Part shown: piece by piece, positions 24,457 to 37,200 of the stretch
How positions within the stretch are numbered: the stretch's first letter is position 1
Layout of the letters: each line of letters begins with the position of its first letter
Assembly: GCF_037893015.1 (NCBI RefSeq)
Contig: NC_133661.1
Span: forward strand, 184,762,306 to 184,826,305
Source of the DNA: Macrotis lagotis
Lineage: Eukaryota; Chordata; Mammalia; Peramelemorphia; Peramelidae
DNA length: 64,000 bases
Reading direction: 5' to 3'
Translations under genes and position numbers: made by a program
The notes under the pieces: model-generated
Database searches by the model: none
What the model was told of the DNA's origin: nothing
Seen by the model: only the letters and a program-made list of their open reading frames with translations

Positions 24457-27141
24457 GGGGTGGAGCCAACATGGAGGCATGAGGGCAGGAATTTCCAGTA
24501 ACTCATTCCCAAGAGACTCCAAAAGCCATCAAATTATGATTCAAGCCAATATTTAGAGGGTAGAAATCACAGAAGATGAAGTGCTATAATTTCCCAGTCC
24601 AAGACAACTTAAAAACATCTGCAAGAAAGGTCTGTTTCACTGAGACCAGGGGTTGGACAGAGCCACAGAGCAGCTGTACCACACCACAGCCTGGGTGGAG
24701 CAAACTTGCTCCAGGCTTCAAAGAACAGTTTGTGAGACACCTGGGTCCCTGGGGCACCTGGGTCTGTGGCAGAGGAGGTGGTTTCCAGACCTCTTGACCC
24801 AGAGATCACCAGAGACAGCTTGAAGGGGTGGTGAGATTACTCTGCAGCATCAGAGTGAGTGCAGCATCACCCTCAGAGCAGCATTGCAGTGACAACCTGC
24901 AGTGGGAATCAGTGGAGTCACCCAGTACTTCCAGAGTGCCCAGCTCACAGACAGAAGAAGGTGTGGAGAGACTTCAGAGGTTTCTCTGCTCTTCCGGTGG
25001 CAGGATTCTGCTGTTTGTCCACACTCAGGTACAGGTTGCAGTCTGAGCCCCCATACTACCATAGTGGATCATCCTCAAAGCTCCATGGCAGAGGGGAGGG
25101 TCTATGGTCATCCACATACCAAAGCACAGTCAAGAGAGCAGTCAGAACCTCTCATAAGACCTGAAAGGAATTAAGGTCCATGTGGGGTGTCCCAAAAAAC
25201 CCCAAAGCCTTGGAAGTATGGTAAATCAGTGATAGGATGAAGAAATGACCAAACAAAAGAAAAAGAAGAATCTGACCATAGAAAATTACTTTGATCCCAT
25301 GGATGATCAAAATATATACTCAGAAGATAGCAAAGTTGAAACTTCTGTAAATAAAGCCTCCAAGAGTAATAAGAAATGGTTTCAGGCAATAGAAGAGCTT
25401 AAAAAAAGACTGAAAAACAAGTAAGGGAGGTAGAGGGAAAAAATGGGAAGAGAAATAAGAGCTATGCAGGTAAATCACAAAATCCAAGTCAGCAGCTTGG
25501 TGAAAGAAATACCAAAAATACTGAAGGAAAAAAACATGTTAAAAACCAATTTAAGTCAAATAGGCAAATGAGGAGAATAATGCCTTTTAAGGCTTTTAAT
25601 GCTTTTTAAAGCAGAATTGACCAGATGGAAAAGGAGATAAAAAAAGCTCTCTGAAGAAAATAACTCCATCAAATATAGAATAGAGCTAAAGGAAACTGAT
25701 GACTTTGGGAGAAATCATGAAACAATAAAACAATACCAAAACAATGGAAAAATTGAAAAATTGTGAAATATCATATTGGAAAAATAACTTACCTAGAAAA
25801 CAGATCCAAGAGAGATAATTTTAAAATTATTGGGCTGCATTAAAGTCTGAGCAGGAAAATAGTCTAGGCTTCATTTTTCAAGAAATAATGCAGCAAGATT
25901 GCACTGGGATCCTAGAAAAAGAAGGCAAAATAGAAATTGAGGGAATTCACCAATCACCTCCTGAAAAAGATCACAAAAGAAAATCTCCCAGGAATATTAT
26001 ACCCAATTTCCAAAACTTCCAAGTCAAAAAGAAAATATTACAAGCTGCCAGATACAAATAATTCAACTAATGTGGCTCTATAGTCAGGATTAGACAGGAT
26101 TTGGCAGTGTCTACAATTAAGGGCTTTGTGGGGCTTGAAGATATTACAGAAGGCAAAAAAGTTTGGTTTGCGAACAAGAATCAACTACCCAGCAAAACTG
26201 AACATCCTCTTTTGGGGAAAAGATGGAAATTCAAAGAAACAGGGTACTGTCAAACTTTCCTGCAGAAATGACCGTATTTGATCAGAAAGTTTAATCTTCA
26301 AGTACAGGATTCAGGTGAAGCATAGAGAGGTTGGATGAGAAGGACTAATTATGAGGAACTTAATGATGCTGAAATGGGAAGAAGATACTGATAACTCATA
26401 TGAACCTTTTCATTTATAAGAGCAGTTGGAGCATATATAAAGCACAAGAGAGAATTGAATTTAATGGTATAATATGGTATAAAGATGGAGTCAATGGGTG
26501 ATCAAGGAAGGAAGGAAGAGAAAGGGGGAGGAATAATGGGCTAAGATATTTCACATAAAAGAATCAAGAAAAAGTTTTTGTAATGGAGTGGAACAGTGGA
26601 AGGCAAGGGGGAATGAGTGAGCTTCATCAGAAATGGCTCAGAAAGTAAAATAACATACACATTTAATAGGGTATAGATATCTGTCTTATCCTAAAGAAAA
26701 ATAAGATGAAAGAGATAGGATAAAAGAGACAGGGGAGGGGAGGGGGAAGTAGGTGACAAAAGAGAGGGAAGATTGTGGGAGAGAATACTCAGATACAACA
26801 CACTTCTGAGCAGAAACAGGGTGAAAGGAGAGAGAAAAAAAAGAATAAATGACAGAGGGGAGGAATAGAATGGAGAGAAATTTAGATACTAATAGTGAGT
26901 GTGGGAAAAGATATCGAAGCAACTTCTCTGGTGGATTCATGATAAAGAAGGCAACTCAAACCAGATACAGGGATGATGAAATATGAACATAGATTGACAT
27001 ACAATTTTTTTCTCTCTCACTATTCTTGAGGTTTCTCTATCTTTTGGGGGGCTATTTATGTTTATTTTCACAAGATCATTGCAATAATATAAAGTAAGTA
27101 AATCATATAAGAAAAAATTAAATTAAAAAAAAAACTTTTTT
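24457..27141 (+). mobile_element. Complete HAL1 nested inside a HAL1
   Basis: A 2.7-kb copy with 5' end GGGGTGGAGCCAACATGGAG, 5' UTR, decayed ORF1 (coiled coil about 25,400-25,800; C-terminal part about 25,920-26,220), a purine-rich 3' UTR and an A-rich tail. It is bounded by AAAAGATTTTGAA at 24,444-24,456 and 27,142-27,154, a perfect 13-bp target-site duplication. It is therefore younger than the HAL1 around it. Confidence 0.9.
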
Positions 27142-28733
27142 AAAAGATTTTGAAAATCAAGTAAGGAAAAATTGGGAAGAGAAATGAGAGCAATGTGGGA
27201 AAATCATGGAAACCAAGCTAGCAACTTGGTGAAAGAAATAAAAAATATACTGAAGAAAATGACATCTTAAGAACCAACTTTTGTCAAATGGAAAAAAATA
27301 GTCCAAAAGGCCAACAAGGAGAGGAAAGTTTTAAAAAGCAGATTTGGTCAGATGAAAAGGAGATACAAAAGGTCTCTGAAGAAAATAATTCCTTCAAATG
27401 TGGAATGGAGCTAACAGAAGCTGGTGTCTCTGCGAGAGATCAAGAAACAATAAAATAAAACCAAAAGAATGAAAAACAAGAAGAAAATGTGAAATATCTC
27501 ATTGTAAAAACAATTGACATGGAAAACAGGTCCAGGAGAAATATTTTAATAATTATTGGGCTGCCTGAAAGTCATTAACAGACATCATTTTTAAGGAAAT
27601 TCTACAGGAAAACTGCCCTGATATCCTAGAAGGACAGGATAAAATAGAAATTGTGAGAATGAACTAATCACCTCCTGAAAAAGATCCCATAATGGAAACT
27701 GCCAGGAATATTATAGCCACATTCCAGAACTCCCAAGGCAAGGTGAAAATATTACAAGCAGCCAAAAAGAAAAAATTCAAATATCACAGAACTATCATCA
27801 GGACAATGAAGGATTTAGCAGTTTCTACAGTAAGGACTTGTAGGACTTAGAATATGATATTCCAGAAGGCAAAAGAGTTGGATTACAACCAAGAATCAAC
27901 TATCCAGTAAAACTTGACATATTATTTCAGGGAAAAAGATAGACATTCAATGAAACAGGGGACTATCAAACTTTCCTGATGAAATGGCCAGAGCTGACCA
28001 GAAAGTTGATATTCAAGGAGAGGACTCAGGTGAAGCACTGAGAGGGTGGATGGGAAGGACAAATTATGAGGAATTTAATGATGTTGAAATACTTGTATTC
28101 CTGCATGGAAAGATGATACTGAGAACTCATATGAATCTTTTCATTTACTAGGGCAGTTAGAATGAGCATATATAGACAAGGCACAGAAGGGAGTCAAATT
28201 TCAAGGAATAATATATTTAATAGATGGAGTTAATGGGAGAGAAAATAATGTACTGGGAGAAAGAGAAAGGGGAAGTAGAATGGGGTTAATTTATTTTACA
28301 TAAAAGAGACAAGAAAAACTTGCAGTAGAGTGGAAGAGAGGGAAGAGAGGGAGAGTGAGTGAGACTTTACTCTCATCAGAAGTGACTCAGAGGGGAAATA
28401 ACATAAACACTCATTGGTTATAGAAATCCATCTTACCCTAGAGGAAAATAGAAGAGAAAAGTGATGGGAGAAAGAGGACAGGGGTAGGAGAAGGGGGATA
28501 TAGGTGATAGAAGAAAGGGAAGATTGTGGGAGAGGATAGTCAAATACAATACACTTTTGAGGAGGGACAGGGTGAAAGGAGAGAGATAATTGAATTAATG
28601 GGGGTAGGGGGAATGGTATGGAGGGAAATATAGCTAGAAAATGCAACTGTGGAAAAAATATTAAAGCATTTTCTCTGATAGACTTATTATAAAGAATACT
28701 TTCCATTCCAAGATAGTACTGATGGTGCCTGAA

Positions 28734-29170
28734 TGTGGGTACACAGGCTATTCTAACAGCCATGACACAAATCATCTCCAAGTAAACAGCCACCTGGACA
28801 GTCTCAGGAGCTGGCTTGCCGCCCTGAGAGATAAAGTGAGCCGGAGTCCTTGGGAGCCAGAGTCCTTGGGAGCTGGACATTCCACCCCACTGACCAAGGG
28901 CACTAGACACAGCTATGCCTTATCATCTCCTCCCTAACGTACCCCCCATCCTATAATGCAAGACACTGCAGGTACACACTGCTTGAATTACCCCTAATTA
29001 CCTCATTATTCTTTGTAATACCCTGGAAGACCTAACAGTATATATGTAATAGCTAAGCAATAACAAAATTGAGCTGGAGGCATAAGACAGTAATGGCTTG
29101 ACTCCTTATTCTCAGCTCCCCTCCTGGAGGGAGGTCGCCGCTGTGAGCCCCAAGGAAGCAAGCCACAACA
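28734..29170 (+). mobile_element. Solo LTR of an endogenous retrovirus
   Basis: A 437-bp unit starting TGTGGG and ending CAACA, inserted in the 3' UTR of the outer HAL1. The flanks CCTGAA (28,728-28,733) and TCTGAA (29,171-29,176) look like a 6-bp duplication with one change, which would suit an ERV2/ERVK-like class. A TATA-like site lies near 29,036. No internal retroviral region is present. Orientation is tentative. It is younger than the HAL1 it interrupts. Confidence 0.75.
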
Positions 29171-29447
29171 TCTGAATACAGACTAAAGCACATTTTTTTC
29201 TCTCTCACTTTATTTTTCTTGAGCTTTATCTTTTTGGGGGGAGTTGGGAGGGATTATATTTACTTTTACAATGTTTCTTCACCACATATTTTTAAGCTAC
29301 ACCCAGTAACTTGATTTCTCAATGGGGGTAGTAGGGTAGGAGGAAGAGAGTATTTGAAATTCAAGCTTTTGCAAATAAATGTTGAAACTTGCTTTTGCAT
29401 GTAGATGGAGTAAAAAAAATTTTTTTAAATAATTTTTTTTAAAAAAA

Positions 29448-29615
29448 AGAAGACCAAGACATCAGGAAGATGATGCCATGTCTTGCCAGTGAATCAAATT
29501 TAAATGAGAGAGGGTTGTGCAAAGGCTGGTCCAGTGACAAGATATAAAGCAGGAAAACTGGAGATGATCATGGATCCAGTGGAAGATGTTTAACTTTTTA
29601 TACTTTCCCAGGTCT
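29448..29615 (-). mobile_element. Unnamed marsupial SINE-like repeat
   Basis: Matches, on the opposite strand, the repeat at 47,840-48,065 (shared blocks such as GACATCAGGAAGATGATGCC here). I know this as a frequent marsupial dispersed repeat but cannot give its registered name with confidence. 29,616-29,820 holds nothing recognised. Confidence 0.55.
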
Positions 29616-29819
29616 CCATTTGATTGATGCAGTATCCATTCAATGATTAAGGCTAGGTAAGAAATGAGTCAAAGAATGGTCTGTTAAACCTGGTCAAAAA
29701 AAAAATCGCTCTGGGAAAAGAAGACCTTCAGGGTTTCTGGCCAAAATGGAAACAATTGCTTTTTATTCACTCTGAGCCATCAGGGATCAAACAATGACAT
29801 AATTTTCAAATCAGGAATT

Positions 29820-30500
29820 TTAACATTGATTCAATTCAATAAGCATTTATTAAGTGTCCAATATATGGCAAACATTATGCAAGGCATTAAATGAATGAAA
29901 TACTGAAATAAGCACTTATTAAATACTATAAGTTAAGTGCTGGAAATACAAGTAAAAATAGGAGTGTATAGTGTGTCAAATGCATTAATATAAAATGTAT
30001 TTGTAAAGGGAAGATGACACCAGATGGAGAGAAAGCACAATATATCCTAGCAACAACAGGAAGGCAACAAAAATACACAAGCAGGGAGGAGTCATGGTGA
30101 GACCTGTGCTTTAGGACTATTATTTTGGCAATTATGTATAGAATGGATTAGAAAAGTGATGGAATGGAAAAAAAAACACCATTAGAAAGTTATTGTGATC
30201 CCCCATATAAGTGATAGGATCTAGACAAAGCTGGTGTGACTAGAGAGATGAAATGGTGCTAATAGAACTGACAAGACACGACAATTCATTGGATATGGCC
30301 AGGAAGGAGAGTGCGATGAAAGAAGAGGGAGGAACTGATAGAATTGAGCCAAGAATAATTCAGAGGTTACTTATCACTGGAGACTGAAAGGATGGTATGC
30401 CCTTGATAAAAAAATATGGAAATTACATGGGGGTATGGGTGTAGGTTTAGAAAGAATCATAACAAGTTCTGTTTTGTACATGTCCTTTTTTGACCTGTGT
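29820..30500 (-). mobile_element. L2 LINE remnant
   Basis: Minus-strand L2 3' end (TTCAATAAGCATTTATTAAG) followed by more upstream L2 sequence (GACCTGTGCTTTAGGA, ATTCATTGGATATGGCCAGG). Ancient and not coding. Confidence 0.6.
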
Positions 30501-30504
30501 ATGG

Positions 30505-30955
30505 GACATTTAAGTAGCATATATTGTGACTGTTCAATAGTTTTTCAACTGTGTCTGACTTTGCGACCCAAGCTGGGATTTTCTTGGCAAAGATATTGGA
30601 GTAGTTAGCCATTTCCTTTTCCCATTCATTTTACAAATGATGAAACTGAGGCAAAGTAGAATAAGTGATTTGCCAAGGGGTCACACAGCTGGTAAGTTTC
30701 TGAAGCCAGATTTGAGCTTGGGAAGATTTGTCTTCTTTGTTTTTAAAGGTTTTTGCAAGGCAAATGGGGTTAAGTGGCTTGCCCAAGGCCACACAGCTAG
30801 GTAATTATTGAGTGTCTGAAACTGCATTTGAACCCAGGTACTCCTGACTCCAGGGCCGGTGCTTTATCCACTGAGCCACCTAGCCACCCCAAATTTGTCT
30901 TCTTGAGTCTGGGTCTGGCACTCTATCCACTGGACTATCTAAATGCCCCTAGAGA
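30505..30955 (-). mobile_element. MAR1 CORE-SINE, split by a younger SINE
   Basis: The RTE-like end (TTCAACTGTGTCTGACTTTG, TTTTCTTGGCAAAGATATTGG), CORE region (GATGAAACTGAGGCAAAG) and tRNA-like head (CTGGCACTCTATCCACTGGA) mark a reverse-oriented MAR1. A WSINE-type element interrupts it at 30,738-30,892. Confidence 0.85.
30738..30892 (-). mobile_element. WSINE-type SINE
   Basis: Complete minus-strand SINE inside the MAR1, with perfect duplication ATTTGTCTTCTT at 30,726-30,737 and 30,893-30,904. Confidence 0.95.
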
Positions 30956-31039
30956 AGTGACATAAAGCCTCTCCTTGTTAGACTTAAATAATCAAGATTT
31001 GTTTTGAGATGAAAATACGCAATCTTATTTTTCTAGCGA

Positions 31040-31195
31040 GAATAACATATGTGCCATGATGGAAAGAATTCTGGACTAAGTATTAGGAAATGTTGCTTTG
31101 TCATGGCCCAAGTTTGTGAAATGGTGTCATTTAGCCTTTGTGTGCTGTTGTTTTCTCATCTGTTGAATGAGGAACTTGAATTAGATGATTTTTTT
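31040..31195 (+). mobile_element. MIR-type SINE
   Basis: Plus-strand MIR pattern ending TTTCTCATCTGTTGAATGAG and AATTAGATGATTT. Diverged. 31,196-31,460 holds nothing recognised. Confidence 0.6.
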
Positions 31196-31462
31196 TTGCT
31201 TGATTGAATTACTTAGTGTCTTTGATGTAGATTCAATCAAAGATAAATAAAACAATCCCTAATCTCAATTGAACATCTATTCTAACAAGAAAAACAAGTA
31301 CAGATAAAATCATATAAAGCATAAATATAAAGGTAATAAACATGTATGCATAACTACACAGAAAAAAGATAGTTTCAACCATATTTTCTTTCATCCTGCA
31401 AGATGATTTGGGAGAGACTTCACAAACAATTAGGAGGATGAAGAAAGGATTCATGCAGAAAG

Positions 31463-31683
31463 GAGATGATATTCAATTATGATCAATGTATAGCATGGAG
31501 GGGCAGCTAGGTGGCATAATGGATAAAGCACCGGCCTTGGAGTCAGGAGTACCTGGGTTCAAATGCAGTTTCAGACACTCAATAATTACCTAGCTGTGTG
31601 GCCTTGGGCAAGCCACTTAACCCCATTTGCCTTGCAAAAAACCTAAAAAAACAAAACAAAACAATGTATAGCATGGAAACAAT
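31463..31683 (+). mobile_element. Left half of an older L1 3' tail
   Basis: Apart from a SINE, this reads as plus-strand L1 3' UTR (ATTCAATTATGATCAATG, TAGCATGGAAACAAT). It continues at 39,790, on the far side of the full-length minus-strand L1. Confidence 0.65.
31500..31661 (+). mobile_element. WSINE-type SINE, young-looking
   Basis: Near-consensus copy with perfect 16-bp duplication CAATGTATAGCATGGA (31,484-31,499 and 31,662-31,677). Little divergence suggests a recent insertion. Confidence 0.95.
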
Positions 31684-33260
31684 AGGATTTTTAAAGATTT
31701 TAATGCATTCTTTTTTTACTATTTTATTTGTATTCCAATTATATACAATAGTAGTTTTTTTAAGGTTTTCAATTTTACAATTTTCCCCCACCCTCCCTTC
31801 CCTCCCTATCCCCCAATAGAAGGCAGTCTGATAATCTTTACATTGTTTCCATGCTATTCATTGATTGAAATTGAATGTGTTGAGAGAAAAATCATGTCCT
31901 TGACGAGAAAATTAAATATTAGAGATAGCAAAATTATGTAGTACATGAGACACTTTTTAAAGAAAAAGTTGTATGTAATGTACTTTGATCTTTATTTAAA
32001 CTCCACAATTCTTTCTCTGGATACAGATGGTACTCTCCATCACAGATATCCCAAAATTTCATCTGATTATTGCACTGATGGAACGATCAAGTCCATTAAA
32101 GTTGATCATCACTCCCATGTTGCTGTTAGGGTATACAGTGTTCTTCTGGTTCTGCTCATCCCACTCAGCATTATTAATGCAAATCCTTCCAGACTTCCCT
32201 GAATTCCCATCCCTCCTGGTTTCTAATAGAACAATAGTGTTCTATCACATACACATATCACAGTTTATTAGGCCATTCCCTGATGGACATTCACTCAATT
32301 TCCAATTCTTTGGCACCACAAACAGGGTTGCTATGAATATTTTTGTACAAGTAATTATTTTACCATTTTTTCATAGTCTCTTCAGGGTATAGACCTTGGA
32401 ACAAAGGGTATGCACATTTTTGTTGCCCTTTGGGCATAATTCCAAATTGGTCTCCAGTAATGTTGGATAAGTTCACAGCTCCACCAACAATGTATTAGTG
32501 TCCCAGATTCCCCACATCCCTTCCAACAATGATCATTATCCTTTCTGGTCATATTGGCCAGTCTGAGAGGTGTGAGGTGATACCTCAGAGGTGCTTTAAA
32601 TTGCATTTCTCTAATAAGTAATGATTTAGAGCAATTTTTCATATGACTATGGATCACTTTGATTTCTTCATCTGTAAATTGCCTCTGGATATCTTTTGAC
32701 CATTTGTCAATTGGGGAATGGCTTGTTTGTTTTTTATAAATTTGACCCAGCCCTCTATATATTTTAGAAATGAGTCCATTGTCAGAAATACTAGTTGTAA
32801 AAATTGTTTCCCAATTTACTACATTTCTTTTGATCTTGGTTACAGTGGTCTTGTCTGAGCAAAAGTCTTTTGATTTAATGTAATCAAAATGATCTAGTTT
32901 GTTTTTAATGATGTTCTCCATCTCTTCCTTGGTCATAAGCTACTTCCCTTTCCATAGATCTGACAGGTAAACTAATCCGTGATCTCCTAGTTTGCTTATA
33001 ATATTGTTTTTTATGTCTAAATCTTGTATTCATTTTTATCTTATTTTAATATAGGGTGTGAGGTGTTGGTCTAATCCAAGTTTCTGCCATATTAGCTTCC
33101 AATTTTCCCAACATTTTTCATTGAAGAGAGAGTTTTTATCCCAATTGCTGGATTCTTTGGGTTTAACAAACAGCAGATTACTATAATCATTTTGTGCAAT
33201 TGCAGCAAGTCTATTCCACTGATCTGGTACTCTATTTCTTAGCCAATACCAGGCAGTTTT

Positions 33261-34205
33261 TTTTGTTTTCCTTTTTTATCTTCTGAACATTTTGATTTAT
33301 TAAGCAATGCATGCCATTTACCCAAGAAATTGGGATTAGATCTCATTTTTGGCCTGGATCCTGAATACAGGAGAAGATGAACTTTCATACATAAAAAACA
33401 ATTAATCAAATAAGACCAATTACTTAAAAATAAACAATGCAACATTAGATATTAGGGTTTTTATTTGGAAGAAAAATTAGAAACTTTTCAAGTTGTGAGG
33501 GGAAAGTGAATTAGGCTTGCCTGAAATCAGAAAAGGAAGTGTCTCATGCCCCAGAGTGTCCATAAACAATCAAAAGAACATAGAAAAATATCTGATTGAT
33601 CAGTATTGGGCCAATTTTCAGAAAAGATATATGACCTGGGGCAGCTAAGTGGTAAAGTGGATAGAGCACCAGCCCTGGAGTCAGAAGGACCTGAGTACAA
33701 ATCTGGCCTCAGACAGTTAATATCCATTCAGTTGTGTGACCTTGGTCAAGTCATCCAGCCCCATCATTAAAAAAAGATTTATGAATTGCTTGATATGTAC
33801 AATTATGAGAAAATCCCTTGCTTCAATCTTAGGATCTGACTGGATTTCTGGTCAGTATAATTTAACTCCTTAGTTAAGGGTCTCTAAGCAGCCAGGAGTA
33901 AGGGTCCAGTGACCCAGATACTCAGGGCTAGTTACATACAATACAATAAAGGTTTCTCCCAATTCCCACAATTGAATAAAATTTTCTCACAAGCCAGAAT
34001 TTGGACCAGACTCATAATTGAATAAAAAGGGAACTGAGCTAGCTCCAGAACTGAATCACTAGATGGAGTCAGTAAGGTTCACTCAATTCCCACAATTAAA
34101 TAATCATATTGATTTCTTCAGTATTCAATAAATTCACCATTAAGTTATTTTCAAAATTGTCTTGTTGGACTATATGTCTTTCTGAACTTTTTCTGTCCTT
34201 TGTAT
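33261..34205 (-). pseudogene. Unidentified processed retrocopy in L1 ORF2
   Basis: About 0.95 kb splits L1 ORF2 exactly, with imperfect flanking repeats AATACCAGGCAGTTTT (33,245-33,260) and AATACCACACAGTGTT (34,206-34,221). On the minus strand it ends with AATAAA (complement of 33,296-33,301) about 20 nt before an A-rich tail (complement of 33,261-33,278), the layout of a polyadenylated RNA copy. No frame longer than about 70 codons has a familiar motif. Two related GTGGGAATTGRG blocks lie near 33,975 and 34,095. It may be a retroposed non-coding RNA or 3' UTR; an LTR-derived origin is possible. It contains a SINE. Confidence 0.55.
33638..33771 (+). mobile_element. WSINE-type SINE
   Basis: GGGGCAGCTAAGTGG head to CCCCATCATTAAAA end, with flanks AAAAGATATATGA (33,622-33,634) and AAAAGATTTATGA (33,772-33,784). 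It lies inside the unidentified retrocopy. Confidence 0.9.
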
Positions 34206-37200
34206 AATACCACACAGTGTTGATGACTTATGCTTTATAATATAATTTTAGATCTGGTAGGACTAAGCCACCTTCTTTTGCACATATTTTCATTAAATTC
34301 CTGAAATTCTCAACTTTTTATTTCTCCATATGAATTTATTTACATTTTATTCTAACTCATTAAAGTAATTTTTTTTACTTTGATTGGCAGGGCACTAAAT
34401 AAGTAGTTTAATTTAGGTAGAATTGTCATTTTTATTATATTAGCTTGGGCCTATCCATGGAGCAGTTGATGTTGGCCCTGTTATTTAAATCTGATTTTAT
34501 TTGTGTGAGAGGCGTTTTGTAATTGTTTCAAAAAGTTTCTGAGTCTGCCTTAGCAAGTAGACTCCCAGGTATTTTATATTGTCTGAAGTTACTTTGAATG
34601 AAATTTCTCTTTCTAGCTTTTGCTGCTGTATGTTACTAGTAATAAATAGAAATGCTGAGGATTTATGTGGGTTTATTTTATATCCTGCAACTTTGCTAAA
34701 GTTGCTAATAGTTTCTAGTAGTTTTTAGATGATTTTTTAGGATTCCCTAGATATACTATCATGTAATCTGCAAAGAGTGAGAGTTCTGTTTCTTCCTTCC
34801 CAATTCTAATTCCTTCAATTTCTTATTCTTCTCTAATTGCTGAAGCTAACATTTCTAACATAATATTGAATAAGAGTGGTGATAATGGGCATCCTTGTTT
34901 CATGCCTGATCTTTCTAGGAATGGGTCTAGCTTATCCCCATTGCATATAAGGCTTGTTGATGGTTTCAGATACATACTGCTTATCATTCTAAGGAACAAT
35001 TCATTTATTCCTACACTCTCCTAGTGTTTTTAGTAGAAATGGTGGCTGTATTTTGTCAAAGGCTTTTTCAGCATCTATTGAGATAATCATATTATTTCTG
35101 TTAGGTTTGTTAATGATATAGTCAATTATACTAACAGCTTTCCTTGCCTGGGATAAATCCTGCTTGGTCATAGTGTATTGTCCTTGCTGCAATCATTTTG
35201 CTAAGATTTTATTTAAGACTTTTACATCCATATTCGTGTGGGAGATAGATCTATAATTTTCTTTCTCTGTTTTGACTCTTCCTGATTTAAGTATCAGCAA
35301 CATCATGGTGTCAAAGAAGGAGTTGAGCCGAGTTCTGTCTTCACCTATTTTTCCAAAGAGTTTATATAGAATTGGAACCAATTGCTCCTTAAATGCTTGA
35401 TAGAATTCACTTGTGAATCCATCTGACCCTGGAGATTTTTTCTTAGGGAGTTCAATGATAGCTTGTGGAATTTCTTTTTCTGAGATAAGGTTATTTAGGT
35501 ATTTAATTTCCTATTCATTTAGCCTGGACAACTTAATTTTTTCTAAATATTCATCCACTTCACTTAGATTATCAAATCTATTGGCATAAAATTGGGCAAA
35601 GTAATTCCAAATTCTTATTTTTACTTTCCTCCTCATTGATGGTGAATTCATTTTTTCATTTTTGATACTACTAACTTGGTTTTCTTCTTTCTTTTTTTTT
35701 AATCAAATTAACCAAAGTTTTATCAATTTTGCTGGCTTTTTCTTAAAACCAACTCTTGGTTTTATTTATTGGTCCAATAGTTCTCTTGTTTTTGATTTTA
35801 TTAATTTCTCATTTTTTTAGAATTTCCAATTGGCATTTAATTAGGGGGTTTTGATTTGTTCTTTCTCTAATTTTTTTCATTGCATGCATGATTTCATCTT
35901 TCTTTATTTTATTCATGTAAGCTGTTAAAGATATAATATATCTCCTAATAATGCCTTGGTTGTATCCTATAAGTTTTGTTGTGTTGTTTCATTATTGTCA
36001 TTATCTAGGATGAAATCATTAATTCTATCTATACTTTGTTCTTTGATCCACTCGTTCTTTAAAATGAGGTTATTTAGTTTCCAAATAGTTTTAGCTCTAT
36101 CTCTCCACAGTCCATTATTGCACATGGTTTTATTGCATTATGCTCTGAGAAGTAAGTACTCACTATTTCTGCCTTTTCACATTTGATTTTTATGGCCTAA
36201 TACATGGTCAATTTTTGTGTAAGTTACCATATACCACAGGGGAAAAAAGTATATTCCTTTCTATCCCCATAAAATTTTCCCCAAAGATCTATCATGTCTA
36301 GGTTTTCTAATATTCTATTTACCTCCTTAAGCTCCTCCTTTTTTATTTTATGGTTAGATTTATCTAAATCTGAGAGAAGGAGGTTCAGAACTCCTATGAG
36401 TAGAGTTTTGCTTTCTATGTCTTCTTGTAACTCATTGTGCTTCTCCTTTAAGAATCTGGATGCTATACCACTTGATGCATACATATTTAGTACTGAAATT
36501 GTTTCATTGTTTATGGTAATTTTTAGTAGGATATAGTTTCCTTCCTTATCTCTTTTAATGAGATCTATTTTAGTTGCTGCTTTTTCTAAGAAAAGTATTG
36601 CTACCCCTGACTTTTTCACTTCAGTTGAAGTGAAATATATTCTGCTCCAACCTTTTACTTTTATTCTATATGTAACTCTCTGCTTCAAATGAGTTTCTCA
36701 TAAGTAGCATGTTATAGGATTCTAATTTTTAATCCACTCTGCTATTCATTTACATATTATGGGAGAGTTAATCCCATTCACATCCAAAGTTATAATCACT
36801 AATTCTTTATTGCCCTCCATGCTATCTTCCCTGTGTTTCTATTTTCCCCCTTTTTTCACTTTGTCCATATTCCACAGTATTTTAATTCTGAATGCCACCT
36901 TCTTCAGTATGTTTGCCCCCTTATATCCACCCCCTCCCCTATCTTTCCCCTTTCCCTTTCCTCTTTTAATATCTGAAAGGTAGGATAAGTTTCTTAACTG
37001 AGTGTGTGTATGTTAATCCTTCTTTGAACCAAATCTGATGAGAGTAGGCTTCATTCAGTTCTCACCTCTTCCCTTCTTCCTTCTTACTACAATAGGACCT
37101 TTGAAGCTCTTCATGTAATAGGATTTACCCCATTCAATCTCCTCCATCCTCCCATTTCTTCACTTCCCCGCCCCTTTTAAGGAGATATTGTTTTTAAATC

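Larger units (their letters stand above)
23459..29435 (+). mobile_element. Outer HAL1, split by a second HAL1 and a solo LTR
   Basis: Three collinear pieces form one element. 23,459-24,456 holds the 5' end (ACAGAGCCAAGATGACAG), 5' UTR and start of ORF1. 27,142-28,733 holds the rest of ORF1 (EKILQAA-like block near 27,745) and the 3' UTR. 29,171-29,435 holds the 3' end. There is no ORF2. ORF1 has several stops and frame breaks. The last 150 bases resemble an ordinary marsupial L1 tail, so the 3' limit is approximate. Confidence 0.8.

Noticed and set aside
28296-28910. 204-codon minus-strand open frame
   Set aside because: It runs across the HAL1 3' UTR into the solo LTR. The composition is low-complexity Ser/Leu/Phe/Pro from a purine-rich strand read in reverse. 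No motif supports a gene.
32382-32936. 184-codon minus-strand frame as a host gene
   Set aside because: It is the L1 ORF2 C-terminal region (CWKGCGESGTLIHCWWSC) and belongs to the surrounding L1.
36224-36688. 154-codon minus-strand frame as a host nuclease
   Set aside because: It is the L1 ORF2 endonuclease region, in line with reverse transcriptase sequence on the same strand.
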